From positions 62,001 to 126,000 of the forward strand of contig JACGCK010000043.1 in assembly GCA_014925825.1 (NCBI GenBank): a stretch of DNA of 64,000 nt, read 5' to 3'. Positions 1-12,326 of the stretch are shown here, one piece after another. A program made the translations under genes and the position numbers. Within the stretch, counting starts at the first letter, position 1, and each line of letters begins with the position of its first letter. The notes below the pieces were generated by a model, which was not told the origin of the DNA, did no database searches, and was given only the letters and a program-made list of their open reading frames with translations. The stretch comes from Pholiota molesta (lineage: Eukaryota > Basidiomycota > Agaricomycetes > Agaricales > Strophariaceae).

Positions 1-169
1 CCGAAAGCTCGGAGTCGGTGTCGATGGGACGAAAGTTGGCGGGTGGGTGGGCGGAGGGGGGCTCGGTATGTGTAGTGGAGGCGCTGTGGGGGGGCTGGGC
101 AGAGGGCGGGGGGGACGGCGAGGGCGAGGGCGAGCTGAGGGAGTCGAGGGAGAGATTGGGGCTCGCCAT
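1..169 (-). CDS. N-terminus of an unknown protein, cut by the window edge
   Basis: An open frame on the minus strand starts with ATG at 169 and runs off the left edge without a stop, giving 56 residues. The start is chosen because it is the first ATG after the GC-rich leader. The peptide begins MASPNLSLDSLSS and continues as a Ser/Pro-rich, probably disordered stretch ending near DTDSELS. No domain is visible in this fragment, so no function is assigned. Repeated Ser-Pro pairs are common in N-termini of fungal nuclear proteins, but that is only a hint. The next gene (RTF1) lies on the same strand with its 3' end about 550 bp upstream of this start. Confidence 0.6.
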   Translation of the reverse strand, partial: MASPNLSLDSLSSPSPSPSPPPSAQPPHSASTTHTEPPSAHPPANFRPIDTDSELS

Positions 170-719
170 CGGGGGGACGACGCGCAGCGGATGTGTGGCG
201 GGTGATGTGTTCTGGGAGGACAAACAGGAATCCACTGGGGGCGTGCGCGAGAATCACTTTTAGGTTCGCCTTCCATTTTCGGATGCCCCTTATCTAATCT
301 TATCTCTGTTTGTGTACGTGGGCACTATTGTGTCCCGATGCAGCCTCTTGGATACAGGGTGCCCGGTGTGCTGGCCCAAGTCATGCAGTTGAAATAATAA
401 AATTACCGGAGACTGTTCCCCGTTCAGAGAGACTATCATCGACATAATGAAACAAATTATTTCATCATTCAAATGGCTACAAAAACCCGACATGAAAAAC
501 ATACTATACAACTCTAGGACATACCGATAATGTCCCGTCTAATCTCAAGCCGTTCCGCGAACCTCTGATCATCCCGTTCTCGCAGTTCTGACTAATAAGG
601 GAGTTAAATTCTCAGCAACTTTCTTGCAACTTCTGCTCAGTCTCTCCGATTTCTACATATGCCTCAAGGCATGAGTTTACACAGCGGGCGGGAGCACTGC
701 CAGACAACCGCCCATACCC
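170..719. other. Intergenic: RTF1 3' region and promoter of the left-edge gene
   Basis: No convincing coding frame is present. The stretch should hold the RTF1 3'UTR (right side) and the promoter and 5'UTR of the left-edge gene. An AT-rich part lies around 390-480. No clear TATA box or repeat was found. Confidence 0.5.
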
Positions 720-3105
720 TCAGAAATCACCCAGGTCAATTTCAATACTCTCAATCAGTGATGCCTCAAAGGAACTCCCAGAGGCCACCGGCACCTTGCC
801 CGCAGTCGCCGCCAGCTCAGCTGCTGACACACCCCCATTGACCACAGGCGTCCCTGGTCTGCACACACCGTTAGCACTCATCGACCGCAGCAAAGGAAGA
901 CACAAACAGACCTCGTCGACGTCGGCGTATTCGCCGCAGTGAATGTCCTCGGCGTAATCTTCAGCCTCGCGCTCGGGTCGATGGGGCCCGCCACGCCCTT
1001 CTCCTGCGCGAGCTTGCGGTCCCGCCGCTTGCGCTCCGCGCCCTCCAGCTCCGCCTTGCGCACCGCCTCCACATTCGCCTTGCGGTTGCGCTCGTTCACC
1101 CGCGCCAGCAGATCGACACCCTCGTGCCGCGCCGAGCTTTGCTGCTTCGCCGCGTCGGCCGCGAGCTTCTCGTCGATCTCAGCCACTTCTGCAAAGTCCT
1201 GCCGCCGGATGGCGAGAGTCCGCTGCTGTATCAGCATCGACCGGTCGAGCGTGCTCAGCGTCGTCGTCTTGGCTTGCAGTTGGTTTTTGCGCGCAAGCAT
1301 GGCGGTGATGTCGCTCTGCAACCCCGTTATTCAAGCCGTTCGCAACAGGGAGTGGGATTACTGACCTCCGTCATAGGTTGGCTAACCAATCTCTCCATTT
1401 GGGCGATCTTCTTTTCCAAGGCCTGTCTGGTCGGCAGCTTCACATCTTCGGCCGTGCAAACTTTCACCAGTCGTTCGTATTCTTTCTGCAGTTCCAGATA
1501 GTCAGCGCTTATCCGACAACAACAAAAGATAAAAATAACCAACCTCCAAGAATGGACCGTTTGACACTTTGTCCATGTTAAACGTCTTCAAGCTCTTGCC
1601 ATGTTTCAGCTCGAAAGCTTGATTGATTGACTTGTCGTTGATCTTGTATGGCTTGACAAAATCAGGCGCCAGGTCTGAAGCCGCAATCAACCAAGATTAT
1701 AGACCTAGAATAAGAGTAAAATCCTACCGTTCACTTGACATATCCGATATACTGGTGCCCCATTTGGCTCTGTACCAATGAGATATCTCACCCAGGCACC
1801 TGGCGCAAGTAAGAACGGTTTCCACAAAGAACCGACACAACCCACCAGTGACATAGTCCTGGAACCAAGGCTTAATGTGGTGCTTCGCAATAGCATCCCG
1901 CGTCAGCCTGCACGCCTCCAAAGCAGCCAAACTGCACGGCTCCTCCGCCGCATCGTCCTTCGCGCCTGGTCGCGTCCTCCGCTGCGCATCATACCCGCCC
2001 GTGAGGCCCATGAGCCGCTCCTCCTCCTGGTCGGTCTTCGAGATCTGGCCGTCCTCCGACTCCGAGTCGGAGATGTCCATGTCCTGCGGCGAGGACGACC
2101 GCTCCCGCTGCGAGGGCGATGCGTTCCCTTTGGACTGCACGGCCCGTGAGACAGCAACAGCCAACCATGGCGGTGCAAACTTACGCGTTTCTTGTCATCC
2201 TTCGCCTTTCTCTTCGCCTTGAGCTCATCGAGCTTGTGTGCCTTCTCCTTGGTGGCTCCTCGTGCAGTATGTTGGCCTGTGGTTGGATGAGGTAAATATG
2301 AGAATGGTTGTGTTGGACACAGACATACGCTTTGCTGCCCTAGACACACTCTCGTCGACGCCACCCGCGCCCCCACGTTGTTGCTGCCGCACTAGGTCGG
2401 CAAGCATCTTGGCGTTCTGTATTTTTTGCCTCTCCCCAGACCGCTCCTCTAAAATTTGTTCGCGCTGAAATTCAGTCATGCGTAGAAGCCTATAACCATC
2501 ACGAGAATAGGTAATTTTCAAAGAGCAAGGTTATTGGAACAATCAGAGACAAGTGAAAGTTGAGTGGTATAGACCCAAGTTCAGTGGAATGGCATGACAG
2601 TGAACAAACCGACACAGCAACGAGGGAAGAGCAATGAATGAGGGAGGAGCTTCCGATGAGCATTGTGTAGTGAAAGCATAGCAATAAAGAGATTGACTGA
2701 CTCTCGTTTATCAGCTTCGTCCTTGTACTTTCCCTCAAGCGGATAGGGATCCTGTGTTTCCTCCTCGCTCTCTACCGCTTCCTTGTCCGAATCGCTGTCC
2801 ATGCGGCTGTGCAAGATAAAGAAAATCGATTAGCATCAGTATTCGGACCTTCTAAAGCCGGAGAAAACGAGGGGGCGAAAGAGGGTTCAGAGCCAACCGA
2901 ACACGCCGGAAGGTGTCTCCAGAAGCGAGAAGCAAACGAATAGTACGCACTCAGCTCTTCGTTTCTTGCTGGCCCCGCCGCTCTTTCCATTGCTCCCAGC
3001 ACCAGCACCATTCCCACCCGAGGGCTGCCTCCTCTTCTTTTTCTTCTCGGTCGCACCGGCAAGCTCGAGCAGTTGGTCGTCGATGTCGTCTTCGAAGTCG
3101 GACAT
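720..3105 (-). CDS. RTF1: RNA polymerase-associated protein Rtf1 (Paf1 complex, Plus-3 domain)
   Basis: Multi-exon minus-strand gene from ATG at 3105 (MSDFEDDIDDQLLELAG) to TGA at 720-722. After an acidic/Lys-rich N-terminus come acidic linker exons (DSDSDKEAVESEEE, near 2800), a charged helical exon (EFQREQILEERSGERQ), and the Plus-3 domain, read from exons near 1730-2000. Its motifs include RDAIAKHHIKPWF, YLIGTEPNGAPVYRICQV and YKINDKSINQAFELKHG, in the order known for Rtf1. The C-terminal half (about 1320 to 920) is a long charged coiled coil with LARKNQLQAKTTTLSTLDRS. Known Rtf1 binds phosphorylated Spt5 through Plus-3 and promotes H2B ubiquitination during elongation. Introns are short; the last, about 863-919, has a CTAAC branch site and GTGTGCAG acceptor. 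All frames join without breaks. Confidence 0.93.
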
Positions 3106-3644
3106 GGTTCGTTAATATAATCGGTATTAGTGTTTCAGGGGGGGTATACGGCCTTATTCTCTGGATGTCAAAGAACAAGAAGTGGTGGGTGGGTTGGGAG
3201 AGGATATGCAAGATGGAAGAGGAAGAGGATCAAGTTGTTGGCACAACCGTGTTCAGTTGCCGAAATGGCAAGTCTGTTTTGGGCGCACATGGAATTCCCA
3301 CGGCTCCGAGTCATGCATACCATTTGGCTACTTTAGTAAACTTGTCTTTAGCACCGCAGAGCACCGCCAACTAACCCAGAAACAACAGATATATGAGGTG
3401 TGTAAGGCGCTGTATGTGATCTTTGAGCACACCTCTTGCACACCAAATGTGTTCACTAGAAGACGAGTATCACATTTTGATATACTCATCAAAGTTACCT
3501 TTCAATTGGAGATCATTTCCGGGTTCCATCACCCTTAAAACAGTCGATCAGTAAATACAAATACAGTTATTCCCTGTTTTCTGATATCAAAGCGGCCCTC
3601 TTTCAAGCTCGTCCTCTTTGAAAGTTTGCTGTACCTGTAAATTT
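3106..3644. other. Intergenic: RTF1 promoter and M20 gene 3' region
   Basis: No protein-like frame is supported. The first 200 bases right of 3105 should carry the RTF1 promoter; the right end near 3600 should hold the 3'UTR of the M20 gene. No repeat or structured RNA was recognised. Confidence 0.45.
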
Positions 3645-5745
3645 TCATTGATTAAACTTAGGCCCTGATAGACATATACCCTTTGAAGAGAATACCTTTG
3701 CGAAGAAGCTATCGTCGAGGAGCACCCTTACTCCAGTGGCTGCCAAAGCTTTGGAAACGTCGAGGCAGGCATAATGTGCAGCGGTTGTAGCAGCAGCTTG
3801 CTCGAAAAAGGGGGTATGGTTGCCGCCATCATGGACAGTAGGAATCGCTGAGATTTGTATGAGCAATGCATGCGACGAATAACAGCGCCATTGAAATTAC
3901 ACACCAAATCCAGGATGAAGAGACGGAAGAGCTATAAATTTGCATTTAGTTGTAATCAATGTAGACTGGACTTATGGAATACCGACCATAGCTAACATTT
4001 CCCTAAAATAAAACATATCAATTGAAAACCTTGGTAGTGAGGTTGTTTCATACTCACGAAATCTGTCGAAGCGCTTTTGATACCCCATTCATAATCAATC
4101 GCACCGTATTTGTTGAGGACAATGTTTGCAACCTCTCCGCCTACAACGCATCAGCAAACGGCTCAAGCGTATAAATAAAATTGCCTTACCCAAAGCCAGG
4201 TTCTGACGAATATCGTAGGTCGATCCCTCCTGAAGTTCGATAGTCACTTCACATCCCGTAGCCAATGCGGCGGCTCTACTCTATTGTCAGCGACCCAAAA
4301 AGATGAATTTACAGACGACTTACTTGAAGCAAGGAAGTACTCGCTTGACAGTCTCCTGCATTTCAGCACGGGTTGGTGCGCGGACATAGCAACTATCCTC
4401 ACCATTAATTTAATTTCCAGGAATAGAGAAAATGTACGCACATGAACTTGGCATAGTCGGGGATAACTATTCATTAAGTATTAGATTTGATGTCGGTCCA
4501 GATATTTAAAAGACCATATGGCATACTATTAGGCGCCCAGTCCTTTCCTTCGAAAATTCCGTGCACACGATGCGCGGGCCTGAGCTGTTGACGGAGGGCT
4601 GAAATATTGTTGTAACCTAGAACCGCAGCATCGAGGGCGTTCCTTCCTTCCCAAGGTGAAAGCGCTGCATGTGCACTGATTTGCGGGAAGCTCATTGATT
4701 AGACACTGCCCTTGAGCTGTAGGTTAATCTCACGTACGTATGACCCTTGTATTCTACAGTTACTCTCTGTAATGCGAGACAACTGCTCAAGGAGACCGAG
4801 CCAATGGGTCCAGGAGCAGGATGGCACCTAGATCGTACGCATAATAAGTATAATCGAGCATAAAGCAAATTGAGTTTATATACATAAGGCACACATCCAT
4901 CCCTTCGTAAGCACCTTTCTCAAGGAGGATGACTTTTCCAGAACCACCTTCTTCAGCTGTTAGGAAAGATTATGAGTTTCTGCAGTCTATGACCTATTTA
5001 AGGAGTCAACGTTCAACCCACCAGGTGTGCCTAGGAGGACAATCTTGCCAGGAATATCATGCTTTTCCAGCGCTGCTCGAATTGCCAAAGCAACGGCAAC
5101 ACCTAGAAAGCCAAAGTAAGTACGTAGAAAACATGGAGAAGAGACGATATAAGGCTACCTGATATACCAATCAAATTGTGTCCGCAAGCATGCCCGATAC
5201 CTTTCAGGGCATCCATCTATGGTGACGGGGGATTGAACAAGATATTATCTTCAATGCAATTGGCAGTTACCTCAGAATTGACTCCTATGGTCCTACCGCC
5301 AGTGCCATGAGAGAAGGTAGCTTTCCAAGCTGTTGGAAGATGGAATTTCTTCGTAACTTCGAAACCGTGTCGTTCCAAGAAAGCCGTGTACACATCATGA
5401 GCATAGCTGCCAATGCAAAATATATCAGGGGAGATATCTGTGAGTTGAAGAACAGCTTACTATTCCTCGAACCCGAGCTCGGGATGAGCTACAGTTTGTC
5501 AATTATCTTCGTTAACCATACTAACGCGCCGAGATTCAATACACACCATGAATATCCAAGCTCAATTCCCGCAACTCGCTATCCAACTCCTTTATCTTTG
5601 CTTCGATTGTTTCCAAGATATCTGGTCGGTAGATGTCACTGGAGCCGGGTCGAGCGGGAGTGGGCTGCTCTTTATCATCGGGGCGCCAAACTCCATTGTT
5701 AGATGAGGAGGTGGGTCCAGCATCGTTTGCGTGGTGATTGCACAT
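3645..5745 (-). CDS. Peptidase M20 family amidohydrolase (PM20D2 / aminoacylase-1-like 2 type)
   Basis: Minus-strand gene of about ten short exons from ATG at 5745 (MCNHHANDAGPTSS) to a stop at 3645. Exon peptides join into an M20 fold: helix IEAKIKELDSELRELS, then the metal-site strand EMDALKGIGHACGHN (near 5200) with Asp and His ligands, then PAEEGGSGKVILLEKGAYEG with the catalytic Glu (near 5050). The dimerisation-domain segment follows, SAHAALSPWEGRNALDAA (near 4640), and a C-terminal lid with AIPTVHDGGNHTPFFEQAA (near 3830). Members hydrolyse N-acyl or dipeptide amide bonds with metal ions. The GHACGHN plus AHAALSPWEGRNALDA pattern fits the PM20D2/ACY1L2 subgroup rather than classical carboxypeptidase S. 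No signal peptide is seen, so it is probably cytosolic. It is divergent from the helicase gene. Exact substrate is unknown. Confidence 0.85.
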
Positions 5746-6110
5746 GTTGGATAGAGGTGAAGGTACTTAGCACAGTGAATTGATGTCGGACGACAGCGGA
5801 CGACCTGTATTTGACCTGTATCGACTGAGCCCCTATGATTAGCGATCTAATTCTCGTGATCATCGACGGATCGATGACGAGATGCTGTGATTGTGAAACG
5901 CGAACATCATTGAGGCTCATTGAGGCCAGGGCGGAGCAGCAAGAGCGTACAGGTGAGCAGGGTTCCGAAATGTCGCCCGCATCGACAGAACGCATATTAC
6001 CGAGGGTTGACGCGGTTTGAAGCAACAACTTGAACTCAGGTCCAAGTGGCGCGTAAACCACCGTGATCTCCAACATCCATCATACCTCCCAACTTTGGCC
6101 TAGGTATACC
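5746..6110. promoter_or_regulatory. Shared divergent promoter region (M20 gene / helicase)
   Basis: These 365 bp separate two head-to-head start codons (5745 minus, 6111 plus), so both promoters must lie here or overlap the 5' ends. No clear TATA box was found, as is usual for housekeeping fungal promoters. The assignment is by position only. Confidence 0.5.
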
Positions 6111-9100
6111 ATGGCGAGTGCAGCGGATTTGCAAGCATTTATCGACCGCCAACGCGTGTTGCTCGCCAAAGAACGCGACGCAGAAATCGAAAGGAGTGCG
6201 CTCTTGTTATCGAACTGCAGTCCGAAACTGCTTGAACAGAAAGGTCTCTCGATTGGCGGGCTAGGCGTCGTCGGGATGAATATTGGGCTTGAGGGGAAGA
6301 CGTGGGTCGTCTTCATTGATAATCTGAACTCAGAATTGCTAATGTTGTTGAAGGGCAGCTTGGTAGAACTCGACCGCCCGTCTGCGTACCACACCAGTCC
6401 TATATTTCCGCCACATAATTTGAGGTAAAGATTATATGTATGTTTATGAAACTTACGATTTCGTTTGATATTTTCTTTCAGACCTGGAGATCTCGCTCGT
6501 ATCGAGGCCCATGTTTCGTCGACCGCTGCCACCAAGAAACCAAAGGCGACTACCACTACAAAAGGATCTCAAGCCGAAGGAGTAGTCTACAAGGTACGCC
6601 GTTGGAATGTTAACATGAGGTTTGGCTGCTTACCTCCGTCATTAGGTCTCCGATACACGCATTGTGATCGCCGTCGATTCTTCAGAGTCAAGTTCAGAGG
6701 AATTGGATCTACCAGAACGATGTCGTGTTTTGAAATTAGCCAATAGCATCACCTATGATAGGTATGTTCTTTCCTCCTTACTTCAACTCTGGAATCTAAC
6801 CCAACTTCAGAATGGACAAGGCCATCAACCAACTAGAGAAAACCATATTACCTTCGGTTAGAATTTCTGCCATTAATTTCAAGGAACATGCTGACCCTGT
6901 CTGCAGGGAGATGGTAAATTTTCCGGCCAATTAACTCCTCTCATACAAGTCTTGCTTGCAATGAAATCCCCATCCCCAAAGGAACGAATAGAAAATCTCA
7001 CTTTCTTCGATACCAGCCTGAACGATAGCCAAAAAGTTGCGGTCAGATTTTGCTTGGAATCGCCAGAGGTAGCCTGTATACATGGACCTCCAGGTATATA
7101 AATGTTTATATTCAATCAATACCATCACTCACGTAGATCCAGGAACCGGAAAGACGCATACCCTCATTGAAATTATACGCCAATTAACCATGGAAACCCC
7201 TACAAATTCAAAGCCAAAGCGCGTTCTCGTTTGCGGCGCGTCAAATCTTTCTGTGGACAATATCCTGGAACGCCTCCTCGCCCTTCCCGTCGTGGACAAG
7301 GCTCAACGAATCAAAGTAACGAGAATCGGACATCCCGCTCGTGTCATGGCTCACGAAGGCATTCTGGAATCGACTCTGGAGGTCAAAGCCACTCGTACTG
7401 ACCAGGTAAGCTTCTTGGTTCTTGGGATGTGGATATATCGCTTATAGCTCTCAGGCAGCCCTTGCCAGGGATGTCAAGGACGAGTTGGAAACCACTTTGG
7501 GTATCCTATCAGGGAAAGGAAAGGGAGTAAAAGGAAAAGGCCCTAGAGGAGCTGAACGTCGCAAGATGTGGGACGAAGTCAAGGCTCTGCGGAAAGAGTA
7601 TGAGAATTATCGAATCCGTATCCATCATTCGCTAATGGTGGGTTCAGGTACCGGCAGCGAGAAGGAGGCGTTGTGCGATCCGTATTGAAAGAGTCGCAGG
7701 TTTGGCTTCGTTCAAATCAAACTTGTTGAAAAAAATCCTGATGAATTTAAAGGTTGTTTTGGCGACGTGTCATTCATCCGGCGGAAGACAACTTTTCAAT
7801 GAGGAATTCGATGTAGTCATAATCGATGAGGCTACCCAAGCACTGGAGGCTGTGAGTAGCATTTGATTCTATCTATCGCAAGCTAATGGCAATATAGGTA
7901 TGCTGGATCCCCATATTCAAAGCCAAGAAACTCATCTTAGCTGGAGACCCCATGCAACTTCCCCCGACCATTCTCTCCATAAATGGTAAAAAAGAGAAAA
8001 GATCAGACATCAAATCCAAGCCGGCGACATCGAAGAAGTCCCCCAGTGCAAAGGATACCGCTGCGGCCACCAATACAGCTCCAACTGAGGCTGAACAAGA
8101 TGCGGATTCTTCTGAGGATACGGAGTCTGAAGATACAGAGGCGGCTGTTGCTGCAGTTTCGAATTTATCCCTGGAGAACAAGCCGCGCGTTGCCAAATTA
8201 GTACCTCCGCGTACGCTTGAAACCACTCTTTTTGATCGCCTGGAGGGGATGTATGGTGCTAGCATCAAGCGTATGCTGGAAGTTCAATATCGGTGATTTC
8301 CATTGTCATTATTTTGCTCTGAAAAATAAAAATTGACGACATTCATCTGTAGAATGCATGACCAAATCTGCGCATTCCCGTCGAAGACGCTTTACCACTC
8401 CAAACTAAAATCCCATGCATCTGTGGCATCACATCTCCTTGCTGATCTGCCCAATACACAGGCGGACTCCGAGGAGGACAAGAAAGAATTCCTGGAGACA
8501 CCTGTCGTGTTCTTCGACACTGCTGGCTGCGAGTACTTCGAAAGGCTGGACGGCGACGGAGATGAAGGCAGTCGCTGTAATGAAAATGAGGCCACTATTG
8601 TCAATAATTGGATTGACAAATTGGTGCGTCTACCTTTTCTTTCCTTCAAAGAAGACATATTAAAAACACACTACGAGGACAGATAGAGTTTGGTATAACG
8701 CCAAGCCAGATCGCCATCATCACTCCGTACGCTCTGTTTCTCGTAGATAGTGTTTGTACAAGAAGAACTAAATTACTTGTAAAGATATCAAGCACAAGTG
8801 ACACTCTTGACGTCCCTATTACGCCCCAAACACGGCCCCTCTCTCGAAATCGGCACTGTGGATGGCATGCAAGGTCGAGAAAAAGAAGCCGTCATCATCT
8901 CCCTCGTACGAAGCAACGATACCGTAAGTGCCTTGCGTTCGCACGCACCGCATACAACTGCTGATCGGACTTGACTTCAGAGGGAAGTCGGATTCCTCAA
9001 GGAGAAGCGCAGGATGAATGGTGTGTTTTCCTTATTGTACATGCCTTGGTGCGGAATTGATGTTGTCTATCAAAGTTGCAATGACTCGAGCGAAACGCCA

Positions 9101-9270
9101 TCTTGTGAGTTCCATTTCCATGCACTTCTGGATTTCTCTCATATATGCTGAAATACTTGTAGTGCGTGGTGGGAGACTCTTCCACGGTATGCCATGGAGG
9201 TGGTTATCTGAAGAAATGGCTTGCATGGCTAGAGGCCAACGCGGACGTGAAATACGCAGGATTAGAGTAA
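6111..9270 (+). CDS. HCS1: SF1 UPF1-like helicase, DNA polymerase alpha-associated helicase A type
   Basis: Plus-strand gene with about ten introns, from ATG at 6111 ([18 protein letters not shown]) to TAA at 9268-9270. The N-terminal beta-barrel part contains [20 protein letters not shown] and RPGDLARIE. The helicase core has [11 protein letters not shown], Walker [16 protein letters not shown] (about 7080-7165, split by an intron after the first Pro codons), motif Ia [15 protein letters not shown], Walker [15 protein letters not shown] (near 7820), motif [15 protein letters not shown] (near 7940), motif [20 protein letters not shown] (near 8870) and motif [13 protein letters not shown] (near 9080). 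This order is diagnostic of the IGHMBP2/Hcs1 clade. An acidic Ser/Glu insertion sits at about 8090-8170. [12 protein letters not shown] block precedes motif II. The protein probably acts as a 5'-3' helicase on DNA or RNA. All frames join cleanly. Confidence 0.93.
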
Positions 9271-9442
9271 GAATGTACAGTACGATATATACAACAGTGC
9301 TTGGAATATGTATACAGTAAAAGAATGTGCATGTACAAAAGTGTCAATATGTCTTGACTGTACAAATATAACATAGGAAAATTCGAACAATCATATCCTG
9401 GTACAGGACGCCACTGAATAGAAAACCTCCCAAATCCGAATC

Positions 9443-12326
9443 TCAATACTCGTCGACGTCCGATAACGAAGCGTACTCAGAAACCGACTGGTCGTCCTCG
9501 TACTCATGCACAACATCCCTCATCGCAAAGCGCATGATGGGGGTGGTAGGCACCAACTTCGGACCAATGACCTCCATAACCTCTTCAAACACATCGCTAT
9601 GCATGCGCCCCATATCCGCCTCGGTGACAGGTACAATATCATCGTCATCGTCAATTGGCGGCGGCGGTCCAATATCGATGGGCGTATTGCCGCCCGTGAC
9701 GAAACCACCCGGGGTGCTCCCGCCCGGCTGCGCCACGGGCACACCCACAGGCGCCGCCGGCGCCGGCAGCGCACTGCTCCGCACGCGCACCTCCTCCCCA
9801 TACTCCCGCGTCACCGTCTCCGTCCACCGCAGGTCCAGCACGCGCCCCTTGATCATCCCGTCCACCGTGCGCACGCCCAGCTCGCGGCAGAGGTGGAAGT
9901 ACGGGATGTACTGCGTCTCCGGCCGCGCGAAGCGGCTCATCACTTTCAGCAGCTCCATCGCAGAGAACTCCGGGGGCGCGTTGAGGCCCAGCGACGAGTG
10001 CGCATCCCCGCTGCTGGCGGGCGACCCGGGGCCGAAGGGGTACGTCAGAGGCGAGTAGATTTTGAACCCGGCAGGCCCGAGCCCAGGGTGCAGTGTGTCT
10101 ATGGTGCTGTTGTTCGTGGGTCCGGGGCGGGAACGGCTTCGCCTTCTCCTTGCGGGGCAGACCCTGTAAGGGCCTGAGACGAGTGGATGATATGTAGATT
10201 CAGCAACGCGTGTGCTTGCAGGAAATGCGAACTTTGCTTGACTGGGAGGGTGGCAGATAAGCAAGCGCGTTGTGATAAAGACCATATCAAATCAGCTTAC
10301 CATCTAATGTACCGTTTGAGCTAACTAGATAGAATTATCCATCAGCTATCAGTAATGATAAAATAGTTTAATATCATACGAACCATAGTCGGTGATATAG
10401 TCATGCCAATGAGCAAGTTTTCCGCCAAATGCATCATAAAGATGTTCGAAAATCAGCCCAGGGCGCATCGATTCTGGCACACGGACAAGGAGCCTATCCC
10501 GGAAGAATTTCCTAGTCTCCGCCTTGGAACAATCCCCGATAGTGATTATCTGCAGATTTTAAGTAAGAATCTGATTAGCCAGGACAGACACGAAATGTCA
10601 ACTAGAGTTTCCGGACCTTGCAATGTTGCATCACGTTCAGCTGCCTGAGCCATGTTTGATAGAAAGGATCACTCGTCGCGTGTATGACGTGACAAAGTCT
10701 ATCCTGCTTTGTCAACACCAGCATGGAGTCTAAAAGGCACTTCATGGTCTCTGTTGACTGAATGAGGGCAGGTCTATACCAAGAACGGACGAGGGTTTCA
10801 ATCAATCAAGCGACTCTATTGAAAGGAGACGATCGCTTACAGTTTGTGTGCTTCGTCAAAGAAAATGACCTTGTGGAAGGTAAGCCAATCGGAAATGAGG
10901 AGATGAAGAGCAGCCTGGTACATACCGGCATCTTCTTTACAGGTTTTTCCTTTTCCTTTTCCTTCTCACCCTCGGCAGCCATGTTCACCTGCTGCGAGCT
11001 TCGTGCCGTTGCCGTTCCGTTTTGACTGCCTTTCTTCTTTCCCCAGCTCTTGAAGCCCCATCTCGATTTGGTGCCTGTGTCTTCACTGGTGCGTTCAACT
11101 CGTGTCTTGTTTGAACTTAGAGTGTTGGAAGACGCGTCTCGTGTATGGTTACTGGGCCTGCTGGTGTCGCTTTCAGCGTCGGGTAGCTCAGGGTTGAATT
11201 CCCAATACTTCAGAAGCGAGCTCTATGTCGGGTTCTGGTGTAAGTCCAGACAAAAAGGTGTCGATGTATTCATACGCACTTGGAATAATTCCATGAGGCG
11301 AGCAATGTCACTCGTTTTCACGGTCTGCATTTTCGAATCGCCATGAGTGTTGTCAGAGAACCGGCGTTCAACGTTCAGGCGATCGTGCTGATAAATAAGA
11401 GGTCAGAAGGCATCGCGACTGATTGCTGATGGACAAACAAACCTTGAAGCTCCAAGCCTCTTTTTCAAAGGCCTCATACCCTTCCATACTTTTGGACATC
11501 TCTTCGAAATATTGCTCCATCTGTTGAGATAGACTGATGTACAAGCTGGACAGGTCGGCAAACCCAGCAATGCGCAAGTCAAAGTGCAACACGTGGTACT
11601 CTGGACGGGAAAGAACTTCTCGTAATAGTGCAGTCTATTCAACGAGGTGAGGGGTTTAGCCAACTTTATTTTAAACCAAGACATGCCTTGCCCACAGAGC
11701 TGGCTCCGAAGAGTATTGTGAAAGAAGGCTCTCCTTCCAGCGCACGCTCGATTGCTGTCATCTCAGCTTTGCGGGGGAAAAATCCAGGGAGCCGGGAAAA
11801 CGTATGCTTGGTGCGTATCTGCGAGCGTTCTCTGTTCTCATTGATTTCCTGGCGAGCCTCCTCGAGTAACTTGCGCGACTCGGTCAGTGACCGCACAGTC
11901 TCTGCAGGCTGGAAAGCGGCGTCAGAGCATGTCTACGTGGTGTAAGATTGCGCTTACATTTGTGATGACGCCAATAATATCGCCCATCCCAAAGAAATTT
12001 CGTTTGCGGATGTCGGGTGAGATATAAGAGGCGCGTCGGCGAGGGATGTTGCTTCGAAAGAGCCAATGGACAGAAGACACCTGAGGGCGCTGAGACGAGC
12101 TTTGGGGTGGGCTTTTTCGCAGCTTTCCGTTGCTAGAGCTCATAGGTTGGAGTCGAGGATTGGAACACCCGATAGATACGGTCGACGAATGTCTTTTGAG
12201 TGCGTGCAATCCGACGAGCGAGAAGCAGCAGCAAGGTTGATAAGTAGGGCGAAAGCGAGGATGCGAGCCGTGAATAGCGAGATATGGTGTATATACCTGC
12301 GCGTACCGTACATGTGTTGTACCCAT
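9443..12326 (-). CDS. P-loop ATPase with C-terminal winged-helix-like region, probably mitochondrial
   Basis: Minus-strand gene ending at 9443 (SEYASLSDVDEY). The start is uncertain: ATG at 12326 opens a continuous frame into the body, but an N-terminal reading from 12478 also looks protein-like and may be joined by splicing or an unnoticed indel. The Arg-rich N-terminus (VHWLFRSNIPRRRASY) resembles a mitochondrial presequence. Then come KLLEEARQEINENRERS, Walker A FTILFGASSVGKTALLREVL (11690-11600), Walker B VIFFDEAHKL (near 10840) and a sensor-like HVIHATSDPFYQTWL (near 10690). The C-terminal part (AMELLKVMSRFARPETQYI, near 9940) fits the fungal 'AAA protein C-terminal winged helix' architecture. 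The Walker A exon junction uses a GC donor. One probable missing base at 10118-10120 separates a Gly/Pro-rich frame from the C-terminal frame. The cellular role is unknown to me. Confidence 0.68.

Noticed and set aside
939..1501. Overlapping plus-strand frames of 125-141 aa
   Set aside because: They are antisense shadows of the RTF1 coiled-coil exon, which has clear family motifs.
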